A stretch of DNA of 37,850 nt from Bacteroidales bacterium (GCA_017480525.1 JAFVAM010000050.1:1-37850), one strand, 5' to 3'; numbered from the stretch's first letter, positions 1 through 8,260 are shown. Notes: generated by a model from the letters alone, not told the origin. Program-made: numbers and translations.

Positions 1-980
1 AGCTTGTGGCTGAGGTGTTCGAAGATGGCGTTGGCCAGGCCGAGGTTGCCTTCGGCGTTCTCGAAGTCGATGGGGTTCACCTTGTGGGGCATGGCACTGG
101 AACCCACTTCGCCAGCCTTGATGCGCTGCTTGAAATATTCCATGGAGACATAGGTCCAGACGTCGCGGCAGAGGTCGATAAGGATGACGTTGATGCGCTT
201 GCATGCGTCGAACCAGGCGGCCATCATGTCGTAGTTCTCAATCTGGGTGGTGAGCTGCTGGCGCTGGAGGCCGAGATGGTTGGCCACGAAGTCGTTGCCG
301 AAGGCGCGCCAGTCGACGGTGGGGAAGGCGGCGAGATGGGCGTTGAAGTTGCCCGTGGCACCGCCGAACTTGGCGGTGAAGGGGATGCGCTCCAGCTCGT
401 CGAGCTGGCGGCGGAGGCGGTAGGCGAAGACGCCCCACTCTTTGCCCAAGGTGGTGGGCGAGGCGGGCTGTCCGTGGGTGTGGGCCAGCATGGGGATGTC
501 CTTCCACTCCTCGGCACGGGCGTCGAGGATGGCCAGGATGTTGCGGTAGGCGGGGAGAAGCACCTCGTCGTGGCACTCTTTCATGGAGAGGGGCACGGAG
601 GTGTTGTTGATGTCCTGCGAGGTGAGGCCGAAATGGATGAACTCCTTGAGGTCGGCGAGGCCCAGCTGGTCGAACTTGCCCTTGAGGAAGTATTCCACAG
701 CCTTGACGTCGTGGTTGGTGGTCTTCTCGATGTCCTTGATGGCCTGGGCGTCGGCCTCGGAGAAGAGTCGGTAGATGTCGCGCAGTACCTCGGCCTTGGC
801 GGCGACAGTGGCGAGGGCAGGACGCTCGTCCTTCAGACGTTCGGCGAGGGCGATGAAATACTCCACCTCGACACGGACACGGTATTTTATCAGCGCGCCC
901 TCGGAGAAATAGCTGGCGAGAGGCTCGCACTTGGAACGATAGCGCCCGTCGATGGGCGAAACGGCATTGAGACTGTTCAT
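1..980 (-). CDS. purB: Adenylosuccinate lyase, 3' end cut by window edge
   Basis: Reading the minus strand from the ATG at 980 gives an open frame of about 326 codons that runs off the window, so the C-terminal quarter or so is missing. The enzyme splits SAICAR and adenylosuccinate, releasing fumarate, in purine and AMP synthesis. Visible signatures of the fumarase/aspartase superfamily are the start MNSLNAVSPIDGRY, then HFGLTSQDINNT, THGQPASPTTLGKE and the signature loop GSSAMPHKVNPIDFENAEGN. The loop serine and its MPHKVNP context are intact. It is probably transcribed alone: the next gene upstream on this strand ends 233 bp away. A pair of TCGGCCGAC repeats lies between the two genes, upstream of this start. 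Identity is very secure. Confidence 0.97.
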   Translation of the reverse strand, partial: MNSLNAVSPIDGRYRSKCEPLASYFSEGALIKYRVRVEVEYFIALAERLKDERPALATVAAKAEVLRDIYRLFSEADAQAIKDIEKTTNHDVKAVEYFLKGKFDQLGLADLKEFIHFGLTSQDINNTSVPLSMKECHDEVLLPAYRNILAILDARAEEWKDIPMLAHTHGQPASPTTLGKEWGVFAYRLRRQLDELERIPFTAKFGGATGNFNAHLAAFPTVDWRAFGNDFVANHLGLQRQQLTTQIENYDMMAAWFDACKRINVILIDLCRDVWTYVSMEYFKQRIKAGEVGSSAMPHKVNPIDFENAEGNLGLANAIFEHLSHK

Positions 981-1034
981 GGTATGTTGTATGTCTTTTT
1001 TTTACTTTCTGATTTTGTGAATCATTACAATAAC

Positions 1035-1067
1035 GCATCGGCCGACACTTTATTGCGTCGGCCGACA
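1035..1067. promoter_or_regulatory. Paired 13-bp direct repeats with palindromic core upstream of purB
   Basis: GCATCGGCCGACA (1035-1047) and GCGTCGGCCGACA (1055-1067) are spaced exactly 20 bp apart, about two helical turns. Each holds the palindrome TCGGCCGA. The pair lies 55-87 bp upstream of the purB ATG. The geometry is like a tandem operator, but the regulator is unknown and no clear -7 box was found beside it. Confidence 0.35.
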
Positions 1068-1212
1068 AACAAATTTTGAAAGAGACCAAGGCGGGCAGAA
1101 CGGCGAAAACGGTGTCCTGTCGTTCACCCGTTGCCAGGATTTGGCGGAACACAGCCGTCCAGTATTCTGGCACTTGCTGATGGGGGCGCGCCCGGCCTCG
1201 CCATAGTCACCC

Positions 1213-1791
1213 CTAAGACAGATTGATACCCAGAAACGACTGCAGGGCGCTGCGGTCGGTATCGGAGGCGCCGAGGGCAGTGGCCTGGGCCATCTCCTCA
1301 TCGGCCGAGGGACTTATGTTGAGGAACTTGCGCTCGAAATAGTCCTGCTTGATGTAGGCCAGCAGCAGATAGTGGATGGCCTTGGGTTCAATCATGTTGG
1401 CGGCGGCAAGATATTCGAGAGCCTTGTCGATGTCGGTACGCTGAGCGAGGAAAGGCTTCTTGCCGCGCAGGAGGCAGATGGATGCCATGAAGTAAGGCTC
1501 GGAAGAGGAATAGTTGGCATCGATGGCCTTTTCGAAAAGGGGCATGGCCTTGTCGTAGAGGCGGAGCTTGAGGAAGCACATGGCGGCATAGCCTGCGGCT
1601 TCCTGGTTGGAGGGGTCGGCGGCAAGGGCTTTGTTGTAGCCTTGCAGGTATTTGTTCACGAGGGGCAGCGCCATGTCGGCGAGGCTGGCGCTGCTGACAC
1701 TGACGGGCTGGTTGCACTGAGGGCACACCTTGGTGTCGGGTTCCAGGGGTTTGTCGCAACAGGGACAAAGATAGACAGAGGCTTGTGACAT
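1213..1791 (-). CDS. Zinc-ribbon and TPR-like protein of unknown function
   Basis: The 192-residue protein begins with a double-CxxC zinc ribbon (CPCC at about 9-12, CPQC at about 23-26). An alpha-helical tetratricopeptide-like part follows: one repeat includes AAGYAAMCFLKLRLYDKAMPLFEKA, broken here only by its natural helix pairs, and a second lies around residues 115-150. There is no signal peptide, so it should be cytoplasmic. It is the last gene of a minus-strand run that starts near 5001, with 81 bp between it and the 4-TM gene. Zinc ribbons joined to helical repeats often serve as protein-interaction modules, but nothing here shows a specific role. The family is not recognised. Confidence 0.8.
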   Translation of the reverse strand: MSQASVYLCPCCDKPLEPDTKVCPQCNQPVSVSSASLADMALPLVNKYLQGYNKALAADPSNQEAAGYAAMCFLKLRLYDKAMPLFEKAIDANYSSSEPYFMASICLLRGKKPFLAQRTDIDKALEYLAAANMIEPKAIHYLLLAYIKQDYFERKFLNISPSADEEMAQATALGASDTDRSALQSFLGINLS

Positions 1792-1872
1792 AACGATAAA
1801 CGATTGTATTGTTGTTGGGTTACACTATATGTAGAGTTTAACGGAATGGTATCTGTTGTGGGGGAACGGCGG

Positions 1873-2634
1873 CTACCGAGCCTGCACGGCGGCGTTGCGG
1901 AGGCGGACAAGGCCGTCGATTTCGGCACAGAGGGTCTGCACGGACGTTTTGTCTGCCTCCATGCAGGCCTGCTCGAGGTCCGGCAGGCGAGCCATGAGCT
2001 TCTCCTCGATGGGAGCAGCGGCAACGGAGGAATGCAGCGGGCTGGAAGCCACAAGGTCAGCCAGCTGGCTCACGCGGCGCTGCATGTCGCGGTCGGCACA
2101 CACGGCGGCGATGCCGCGCAGACGCTGCGAGGCATCCTTCACATAGACCAGCTCGCGCTCGTGGCGCTCCTGCTGCTCGGCGGTGTCGGCGTTGACGGCG
2201 ATGTTGGCCACAAGATAGATCAGCAGAGCAGCGACGAGGGGCGTGTTGATGAGCCATGTCTTCGCCATGCTCACCGGCGTTCCCGGCCAGGGCAGGAAGC
2301 CCTCTTCCGGCGAGGTCTCATACTTTTGGAAGAGCTGCACCATATCGCTGTTGAGCGACACGAGAATGAGGCATACGTTGACGACAAGCGTGACGGCAAA
2401 AAACAGCCCGGTGCCAAGATAGAGGGTGCGACGGGTGTCGGCCACGGCGCTATGGCGCCGCCCCTCGAAGGCAGGAGTGCAGAAGAGCAGCAAGAGGGCG
2501 AAATGGATGAAACCATAACTCACCCACACCGAAGGCGCCACCACGGCGATGCCGGAGAGGAGGGTGAAGAAGCAGACATTGAACATCGCTACCAAGACGA
2601 CGACAACAACAAACCAAGGTACCCAGTGCTTCAT
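1873..2634 (-). CDS. Four-helix integral membrane protein, unknown function
   Basis: The 253-residue protein has four hydrophobic segments, at about residues 5-30, 38-55, 72-93 and 128-148, followed by a soluble, charged and probably helical C-terminal half rich in Ala, Glu and Arg. It follows the SPFH gene with a 4-bp gap (stop of the SPFH gene at 2639, start here at 2634), so the two are almost certainly translated from one transcript. That makes it a plausible membrane partner of the SPFH protein. I do not recognise a named family. Confidence 0.8.
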   Translation of the reverse strand: MKHWVPWFVVVVVLVAMFNVCFFTLLSGIAVVAPSVWVSYGFIHFALLLLFCTPAFEGRRHSAVADTRRTLYLGTGLFFAVTLVVNVCLILVSLNSDMVQLFQKYETSPEEGFLPWPGTPVSMAKTWLINTPLVAALLIYLVANIAVNADTAEQQERHERELVYVKDASQRLRGIAAVCADRDMQRRVSQLADLVASSPLHSSVAAAPIEEKLMARLPDLEQACMEADKTSVQTLCAEIDGLVRLRNAAVQAR

Positions 2635-2638
2635 AATT

Positions 2639-3745
2639 CTACAAGGTGTTTAATATTTCTTTCTTTTTTTCCTCGAAGTCGGCGGCCGAAATAAGGCCCA
2701 TGTCGAGCATCTGTTTGAGTTTCTGCAGTTTGGCCATAGGATCGTCGGCAGTAGGCTGCTGGGGTGCTGCGGGCTGCTGTGCGGGCCATCCGCCCATCAT
2801 GCCGCCACCGCCCATGCCGTTCATCATGCCGCCCATCATGCCCATGGCACCGATGCCCATGCCCACACCCATGCCTGCCGCAGCCATACCGCCACCGCCG
2901 GGGTTGCTGGAGAGGTTCTTCATAACGTCCACCTGCTGTTGGGCCTGCCATGCGGGGTTGACCTGCGCACCCTGCATCACGTCCATGGCCATGCGCTGAC
3001 GGATGGCTTTCTCCATCTCCGGGTCGGCGGCCTCTATCTTGAGGTGGGCCACCGAGAAGGCCTCGAGCTGGAGGCCGTAGTCGTTGATGATGGGAGCCAG
3101 GAGAGGCTCTATCAGGGAGGCTATCTCGGCTCTGTGGCCGCTGGCCAGTGCAAAGACGGCCTTGCCAGTCTCCACCTTCAGGCGGTCGATGGCGTTGCTG
3201 ATAGAGTCGCTGATGTGCTGGAGGAACTGGTTGGCGAAATAGAGGTTGAGGTCGTCGGTGGAGGTCAGCGCTACATTGGCACCGATGAGCTTGGAGAGCA
3301 GCAGCGAAGGGTTGGTGACGTTCACCTTGTAGGATCCGTAGCCTTTGATGCGCAGCTCCTGATAGGTGGGGTCGAAATACTGTATCGGGTTCTGTGTGCC
3401 CCAGTTGATTTCCTTGCTGGGGGACATGCGGACAAAATAGACCACACAGTTGAAGGCCGACACGCCGCCGGAGAAGGCGTTGCGCAGGCGGCTGACGAAA
3501 GGGTAGTTCTGCGTGGAGAGTTTGTAGGTGCCATTGGTGAAGACCTGTTCGATGTTGCCACCTTTGACGAAGATGGCAACATCGCCGGGCATAACGACGA
3601 GGGTGGAGTTGGTGTTGAAATCCTCTTCGGGCTGACGCCACACCAGGAGGTCCTCGGGGCCGCTGTCCTTGATGACGTCTACCCAATGTTTCTTGCCGCC
3701 CACGTAGGCTTCCTCATTGGCGTTGCGATTATTGAATAGTCCCAT
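2639..3745 (-). CDS. SPFH-domain protein with C-terminal SHOCT motif (YdjI/virion-core-like)
   Basis: The 368-residue protein starts MGLFNNRNANEEAYVG. The frame is open further upstream, but that stretch overlaps the YidD gene on the same strand, and the MGLFN start suits the family. Residues ~40-280 look like the SPFH/band-7 fold of the YdjI group (for example KGGNIEQVF and a PTYQELRIKGYGSYKV-type segment). Next comes a Gly/Met-rich linker (~290-325, repeated GMMGG/GMGGGG). The last ~35 residues match a SHOCT motif (PMAKLQKLKQMLDMGLIS). SPFH proteins form membrane-associated oligomeric scaffolds; SHOCT is a short oligomerisation motif. It sits between the yidD-like gene and the 4-TM gene in one operon. 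The family call is good; the role is unknown. Confidence 0.88.
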   Translation of the reverse strand: MGLFNNRNANEEAYVGGKKHWVDVIKDSGPEDLLVWRQPEEDFNTNSTLVVMPGDVAIFVKGGNIEQVFTNGTYKLSTQNYPFVSRLRNAFSGGVSAFNCVVYFVRMSPSKEINWGTQNPIQYFDPTYQELRIKGYGSYKVNVTNPSLLLSKLIGANVALTSTDDLNLYFANQFLQHISDSISNAIDRLKVETGKAVFALASGHRAEIASLIEPLLAPIINDYGLQLEAFSVAHLKIEAADPEMEKAIRQRMAMDVMQGAQVNPAWQAQQQVDVMKNLSSNPGGGGMAAAGMGVGMGIGAMGMMGGMMNGMGGGGMMGGWPAQQPAAPQQPTADDPMAKLQKLKQMLDMGLISAADFEEKKKEILNTL

Positions 3746-3801
3746 ATCTGTTGTCTGTTTTTTTATCGTTATTGTTTTATGTTTCCTTTTCTCCCGACGG
3801 T

Positions 3802-4281
3802 TCAGGGCCAATCCTCGCGGTAGCTGTCGCCCTTGCAGGTGTGGAGGAGGCGGTGGAGGGTCATGGCGCAGCCCTTCAGGGAACCGTGGCGTTCCATGGC
3901 GAGGAGGCAGTATTCGGAACAGGTGGGCATGAGAAGGCAGTTGCGGCGCATGTCGTCGGGGGCATAGCGCTGATAGAGCCTCACGAGGCTTGCCACGAGG
4001 GGGCGCAGCGAGAGGAGAACCACCAGCAGCGAAGCCACGAAGAGGGAGGGCCAGAGGCTCCAGCGACCACCCAGCAGAGCGTGGAGTCCATAGCCAGCGC
4101 CGAAAGACACAGCCGCCACGGCACAAAAGACAAGCGCCAGCTGCAGCAGGGCGTGGCGCGGTCTCACCAGCGGATGGTGCAACACATAGTGGCGCACGGC
4201 ATCCTCGTCGTGGGGACCCTCTTGTTGCATAAGGGCGAGATCGACCTTGACCTCGCCCCATGTATTCCCTCGTATTGCCAC
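3802..4281 (-). CDS. yidD: YidD-family protein with an N-terminal two-helix membrane extension
   Basis: The last ~65 residues carry the YidD (membrane insertion efficiency factor) pattern: LVRLYQRYAPDD, then the hallmark MPTCSEYCLLAMERHGSLKG, and a basic-helix/Cys segment RLLHTCKG. Known YidD proteins are about 70-90 residues and assist YidC/Sec membrane insertion. This one is 159 residues, with two added hydrophobic segments (~47-70 and ~76-95) before the core. The start is GTG at 4281, 3 bp beyond the stop of the upstream gene; an internal ATG at residue 18 (MQQEGPHDE) is a possible alternative. It lies between a 1-TM protein and an SPFH protein, not beside rnpA/yidC where yidD is classically found, so its job may have shifted. 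Confidence 0.85.
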   Translation of the reverse strand: MAIRGNTWGEVKVDLALMQQEGPHDEDAVRHYVLHHPLVRPRHALLQLALVFCAVAAVSFGAGYGLHALLGGRWSLWPSLFVASLLVVLLSLRPLVASLVRLYQRYAPDDMRRNCLLMPTCSEYCLLAMERHGSLKGCAMTLHRLLHTCKGDSYREDWP

Positions 4282-4284
4282 AAA

Positions 4285-5001
4285 TCAGGAGTTCTTCTTC
4301 TCGCGAAGTTTCGACCTAAGACCCTGAATCTGGCGCTCGGTCTCGGCATTGCTCTCCATGGCACAGCTGCGCGTCACGCCCATGGCACTGATGAAGAACG
4401 AGTCGGCCACGACGGGACGGCGCGAGTATCTGCCGAGGCAGCCCTTGCCCAGCCAGAGTTTCTCCACAACACGGGTGGTATGCTCGAAGTTGGTGATGTC
4501 CTTGTAGAAGTACTCGTCGGTGGTCTCCTTGGTGTTGCCGTTGGTGGGGCTGAAAGTCATGCTGTAGAAGTAGACCTGCTCGCTGCCGCAGAAGACCCAC
4601 GTGAACTGGTAGTCGGAGGCATGCCACTTGTCGTCCTTGCCATAGCGGAGGAACACGCTGTTCTCATAGTCGTAGCCGTGGACAAGCAACGGTTTCACTT
4701 CGTTCACCATCGACTCGTCGATGCAGAGCTTCTTCAGCGCGCGCTGCTTGTCGCCATACTTCTCGAACAGGCTCTTGACCATGGCGTCGTATTCCTCGTC
4801 CGACAGCTTGGAGAGCGAGGCCAGGCAGCCCGTGGCGGTGAAATACTTGATGGCTTTTTTCTGCTCCGATGTGCGGGCACGCAACATGGTGGCCGGAGTC
4901 TCTGTCACCTCGGTTAGCTTCTTCGAACCCTTACGACCAACTATGTAATTCCAAACAAAATAGACTACCGCAAGGGCAATCAAAATCCAAATAATACCCA
5001 T
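4285..5001 (-). CDS. Single-pass membrane protein of unknown function
   Basis: The 238-residue protein has one N-terminal hydrophobic helix (about residues 3-20) followed by a positively charged stretch (GRKGSKK), so the bulk probably faces the cytoplasm. The soluble part has no motif I recognise. It heads a minus-strand cluster: its stop is followed within 3 bp by the YidD-like GTG start. A good -7 box lies 66 bp upstream of its ATG. It probably shares a process with the YidD-like, SPFH and 4-TM proteins, an inference from operon structure only. Confidence 0.8.
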   Translation of the reverse strand: MGIIWILIALAVVYFVWNYIVGRKGSKKLTEVTETPATMLRARTSEQKKAIKYFTATGCLASLSKLSDEEYDAMVKSLFEKYGDKQRALKKLCIDESMVNEVKPLLVHGYDYENSVFLRYGKDDKWHASDYQFTWVFCGSEQVYFYSMTFSPTNGNTKETTDEYFYKDITNFEHTTRVVEKLWLGKGCLGRYSRRPVVADSFFISAMGVTRSCAMESNAETERQIQGLRSKLREKKNS

Positions 5002-5066
5002 AATGTTGTATAAGTTTTTGTTTTACACCTCTTTCGGCTTCGGTGTTCTTGCCATAAACGATGGTG

Positions 5067-5074
5067 CAAAATTA
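5067..5074 (-). promoter_or_regulatory. -7 box for the SPFH/YidD-like operon
   Basis: On the minus strand this reads TAATTTTG, a full match to the Bacteroidota TAnnTTTG -7 element. A TTTG occurs upstream (5091-5094), but at a 16-bp gap, shorter than the usual 19-21. It serves the gene starting at 5001 and probably the five-gene run down to 1213. Confidence 0.6.
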
Positions 5075-5173
5075 CGGACATTTCGGTACACAAAAAAGAC
5101 ACCGACGTGACAGAACACTGCACATCGGCGTGAAAAAACTCTTCACTCGGGGAGGACCGTCAGCCTGCCATCG

Positions 5174-5443
5174 TCATACAAGAGCTTGAAAACATGCTGT
5201 GTAGATGGCGGCGAGAGGGGGGGTATTTTCGCAATCCTGATAGACCTTGCGGATGAAGTCGTATTCCAAGGCCTCGGAGATGAGGATAAGCCGGTCGATG
5301 TCGATGCTTTTGCGGGAGAAGATGTCGTAGATGTTGCGGCGGTGGCAGCAGATGCGGTCGGCGAACATGGTGACCGACATGCCGCGCTCGCGCAACACAC
5401 GTTCTATCTCTTTGCCAATGTGCACATCCTTGCGGGCTATCAT
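5174..5443 (-). CDS. Small helix-turn-helix DNA-binding protein
   Basis: The 89-residue protein looks like an XRE/Cro-type HTH. A first helix (GKEIERVLRERGMSVTMFAD) leads into the recognition turn RICCHRRNIYDIFSRKSID, then a third helix DRLILISEAL. It has no extra sensor domain, which is typical of small Bacteroidales regulators. It stands between the operon starting at 5001 (172 bp downstream) and the PHP phosphatase gene that ends 45 bp upstream of its ATG. It may be co-transcribed with that gene. Its target is unknown. Confidence 0.75.
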   Translation of the reverse strand: MIARKDVHIGKEIERVLRERGMSVTMFADRICCHRRNIYDIFSRKSIDIDRLILISEALEYDFIRKVYQDCENTPPLAAIYTACFQALV

Positions 5444-5488
5444 GGTTTGTGGGATTTTTCGATGGTTGCGGGGCTTTTTTCTTCTGCG

Positions 5489-6226
5489 TCAGAGGGTCTT
5501 GTTCAGGAAGTCGTATCTTTCCAGCACCTTCTCCACCTTGCGGTCGTGGGAGAGGTCGACGAGGGCCTGGGCATACATGGTGTTGTGGGTGTCGGTGCCC
5601 ATGAACTCCACCCATCCGGCCTCGAGCATACGGTAGGCGCGCTTCTTGGCATCCTCGCCATAGAAGCCTCCGAGGGAGAGGACGTTGATTTGGAAATAGA
5701 CACCTTGGTTTTTGAGCTGTTCCATGCGCGAGCCGAGGACGTTGAGGTAGGGGTAGCGCTCGGGGTGGGCCAGGATGACCTCATAGCCTTTCATCTGCAT
5801 GTCGAAAATGAGTTCGTCACAGCCCATCATCTGCTGGTGGAGGGAGAACTCGACGAGGACATACTTGTCGGCCACTTTGAGGAAGCGGGGGTTGTCGAGG
5901 CGAGGTTTGAAGCCGGTGTCAATGCGGTATTCGCCGCCCACACCAGCCAGCTCAATCTCGATGCCGGCTTCGATGGCCTGCCTCTTCATCTCCTCGTAGC
6001 GGCGAAGAATGTCGTCCTCCCGATTGGGGAAGCGGGGCACACAGAAATGGGGAGTGATGAACACTTTGTTGTAGCCCACGGCCTTGAGGGTGTTGAGGCA
6101 CTCCACGCTCTCCTCGATGCACTTGGAGCCGTCGTCGACCTTGGGGACGAGGTGGCAGTGCATGTCGGTGCCGAGGGCGGCGAAGATGGGGCGGGGTTCG
6201 TATTTGCGTTTGAAGAAACTGAACAT
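5489..6226 (-). CDS. PHP-domain tyrosine phosphatase, CpsB/YwqE type
   Basis: The 245-residue protein starts MFSFFKRKYEPRP; the open frame upstream is not homologous. The metal-binding motifs of the CpsB/CapC/YwqE phosphatases are present: DMHCHLVPKVDDGS (H23, H25, D31/D32), FITPHF, LAHPERY and the C-terminal GTDTHN. These Mn-dependent enzymes remove phosphate from tyrosine kinases that control capsule or exopolysaccharide export. No capsule genes are in the window, so it acts at a distance or has another target. It lies 82 bp after murA on the same strand. The gene symbol is left empty because naming varies (cpsB, capC, ywqE, tuaB-linked). Confidence 0.9.
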   Translation of the reverse strand: MFSFFKRKYEPRPIFAALGTDMHCHLVPKVDDGSKCIEESVECLNTLKAVGYNKVFITPHFCVPRFPNREDDILRRYEEMKRQAIEAGIEIELAGVGGEYRIDTGFKPRLDNPRFLKVADKYVLVEFSLHQQMMGCDELIFDMQMKGYEVILAHPERYPYLNVLGSRMEQLKNQGVYFQINVLSLGGFYGEDAKKRAYRMLEAGWVEFMGTDTHNTMYAQALVDLSHDRKVEKVLERYDFLNKTL

Positions 6227-6308
6227 GTTGTCTTTGTTTGTTAGTAAAAGGTTAGCCTTGGTTCTATCTGTTGAATGTATGTGTGTGTGTCTGTCTATTC
6301 TTTCACAG

Positions 6309-7628
6309 CTATTCCACGCGGCGTATCTCGGCGCCGAGCTTGGCGAGGCGCTGGTCGATGCGCTGATAGCCGCGGTCAATCTGCTCGATGTTGTCGATGC
6401 GGCTCTTGCCGTCGGCGCTGAGGGCGGCGATGAGCAGGGCCACACCGGCGCGGATGTCGGGCGAAGCCATGCGCACACCGCGCAGCTTATGCTCGCGGTC
6501 GAGACCTATCACCGTGGCACGGTGGGGGTCGCAGAGGATAATCTGCGCTCCCATGTCGATGAGTTTGTCGACGAAGAAGAGGCGGCTCTCGAACATCTTC
6601 TGGTGGATGAGCACACTGCCCTTGGCCTGTGTGGCCACGACGAGGGCTATGGAGATGAGGTCGGGGGTGAATCCCGGCCAGGGGGCATCGGCAACGGTCA
6701 TGATGGAGCCGTCCATGAAGCGCTCGATCTCGTAGTGCTCCTGGGCAGGGACATAGAGGTCGTCGCCTTTCTGCCACACCTCGATGCCGAGGCGACGGAA
6801 CACCTGAGGGATGAGTCCGAGATGCTGCACCTGGGCATTCTTGATGATGAGGTCGCCCTGTGTCATGGCGGCCATGCCGATGAAGGAACCCACCTCGATC
6901 ATGTCGGGCAGGAGACGGTGGTCGCAGCCGTGGAGTTCGCGGACACCGCGGATGGTCAGCAGGTTGCTCCCCACGCCGCTGATTTTGGCCCCCATGCTGT
7001 TGAGCATGTGGCAAAGCTGGTAGACGTAAGGCTCGCAGGCGGCATTCATGATAGTAGTGGTGCCACGGGCGAGGACAGCGGTCATGATGATGTTGGCCGT
7101 GCCGGTGACGGAGGCCTCGTCGAGGAGCATGTAGCAGCCCTTGAGTTTTTTGGCGCGGACGAGGTAGGCGTTGCGCTTGTACTCCACCTCGGCACCGAGG
7201 CGTTCCATGCCGATGAAGTGGGTGTCGAGGCGGCGGCGGCCTATTTTGTCGCCCCCGGGCTGGGGAACCACAGCCTGTCCGAAGCGGCTCAACAGGGGTC
7301 CCACGAGCATGATGCTTCCGCGCAGAGCGCCGGCCTGCTCGCGGAACTGCTGGCTTTGGAGCACCTCGAGGTTCACCTGGTCGGCCTGGAACTCGAAGGT
7401 GCGACCACTCTCGCAGGCCGAGGGCACATCCTCGCGAACACTCACGCCGAGAAGCTTCAGAAGGTCGATGAGTTTGTTGACATCGCGGATGTCGGGCACA
7501 TGTTCTATGCGCACCTTCTCCGACGTCAGAAGCACGGCGCACAACACCTGCAGAGCCTCGTTCTTGGCACCCTGCGGCACTATCTCGCCACGCAACTTGT
7601 GGCCTCCCGTAATCTCAAAACTGCTCAT
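6309..7628 (-). CDS. murA: UDP-N-acetylglucosamine 1-carboxyvinyltransferase with Asp at the catalytic Cys position
   Basis: The 439-residue enzyme catalyses the first committed step of peptidoglycan synthesis, moving enolpyruvate from PEP to UDP-GlcNAc in the cytoplasm. Visible landmarks are the N-terminal GAKNEAL (K22, N23), the active-site loop PGGDKIGRRRLDTHF, PWPGFTPDL and the C-terminal ASPDIRAGVALL. In E. coli the loop carries Cys115, the residue alkylated by fosfomycin; here the equivalent position is D127. This substitution is known from mycobacteria and Chlamydia and makes MurA insensitive to fosfomycin. It is two bases downstream of the DUF4290 gene, an arrangement common in Bacteroidota, so the two form an operon. 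Confidence 0.97.
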   Translation of the reverse strand: MSSFEITGGHKLRGEIVPQGAKNEALQVLCAVLLTSEKVRIEHVPDIRDVNKLIDLLKLLGVSVREDVPSACESGRTFEFQADQVNLEVLQSQQFREQAGALRGSIMLVGPLLSRFGQAVVPQPGGDKIGRRRLDTHFIGMERLGAEVEYKRNAYLVRAKKLKGCYMLLDEASVTGTANIIMTAVLARGTTTIMNAACEPYVYQLCHMLNSMGAKISGVGSNLLTIRGVRELHGCDHRLLPDMIEVGSFIGMAAMTQGDLIIKNAQVQHLGLIPQVFRRLGIEVWQKGDDLYVPAQEHYEIERFMDGSIMTVADAPWPGFTPDLISIALVVATQAKGSVLIHQKMFESRLFFVDKLIDMGAQIILCDPHRATVIGLDREHKLRGVRMASPDIRAGVALLIAALSADGKSRIDNIEQIDRGYQRIDQRLAKLGAEIRRVE

Positions 7629-7630
7629 GG

Positions 7631-8260
7631 CTACTGTTGCTGTTTTTTCTTCTTTTTCTTCTTTTTCTTCTCTCCGGCCTCTTTCTTGGCTACCACGGCG
7701 GCCATGGCGTCGAGATAGATTTTAGAGTCGCGGAACTGGAAGTCGGGCGACAGCGACACACGCCCATCGGATAGTTCCGAGAGTTGCTCGCGGATGAGGT
7801 CGTTGTCCACAGAGTCGCGGTTCCACTGCAGGTATTGGCGCTTCATAGTGTGGGCTATCTGTTGCGTGAGGACACTCTTCTCATCGCCCTCCGGCATCTC
7901 GGCCACAGCGCGGATCATGTCCTCCAGCGCGCGGCCATAGTGGCGATAGCGTATCTTGCTGTCTCTATGGCCTATGGCCTTGGGCTTCATCTCTTCGCCT
8001 TCCATGCGGTTGACGGGATAAGGGCAGTCCACATCGAGCGCGTAGTCGGCCATCAGCATCAGGTGGTCCCAGAGGATGTGGCGGTAGTCGGTGCGTTCCT
8101 TCACCTTGGGGTTCACCAAGGCCATGGTTTCCACAATGACATGCGCCATCTGCGTCCGCTCCTCGCGGTCGGCAATAGTCTTGGCGTAATCTATCATCTT
8201 TGCCACGTTACGCCCGTAGTCAGTGATTTTCAGTTGTTCCCGTTGAGTGTTATATTCCAT
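7631..8260 (-). CDS. DUF4290 family protein
   Basis: The 209-residue protein begins MEYNTQREQLKITDYGRNV and matches the DUF4290 family, found in Bacteroidota directly upstream of murA, as here (2-bp gap to the murA start). It is soluble and mostly helical, with conserved-looking stretches YRHILWDHLM and KIRYRHYGRALEDMI. The C-terminus ends in a run of nine lysines and three glutamines, encoded by repetitive AAG/AAA codons (7634-7670); such a tract is prone to replication slippage. Function is unknown; gene pairing suggests a link to cell-wall synthesis. Confidence 0.9.
   Translation of the reverse strand: MEYNTQREQLKITDYGRNVAKMIDYAKTIADREERTQMAHVIVETMALVNPKVKERTDYRHILWDHLMLMADYALDVDCPYPVNRMEGEEMKPKAIGHRDSKIRYRHYGRALEDMIRAVAEMPEGDEKSVLTQQIAHTMKRQYLQWNRDSVDNDLIREQLSELSDGRVSLSPDFQFRDSKIYLDAMAAVVAKKEAGEKKKKKKKKKQQQ

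Noticed and set aside
6-1079. Long plus-strand open frame (357 codons) across the purB gene
   Set aside because: It is antisense to purB, has low-complexity Val/Gly/Glu composition and no family motif; the minus strand carries clear ASL signatures.
3746-4261. N-terminal extension of the SPFH protein to 4261
   Set aside because: It would overlap the YidD-like gene on the same strand in another frame; MGLFNN at 3745 is the natural family start.
4598-4603. CACGTG core as a second parS
   Set aside because: The flanks do not match TGTT...AACA and it lies inside a coding region.
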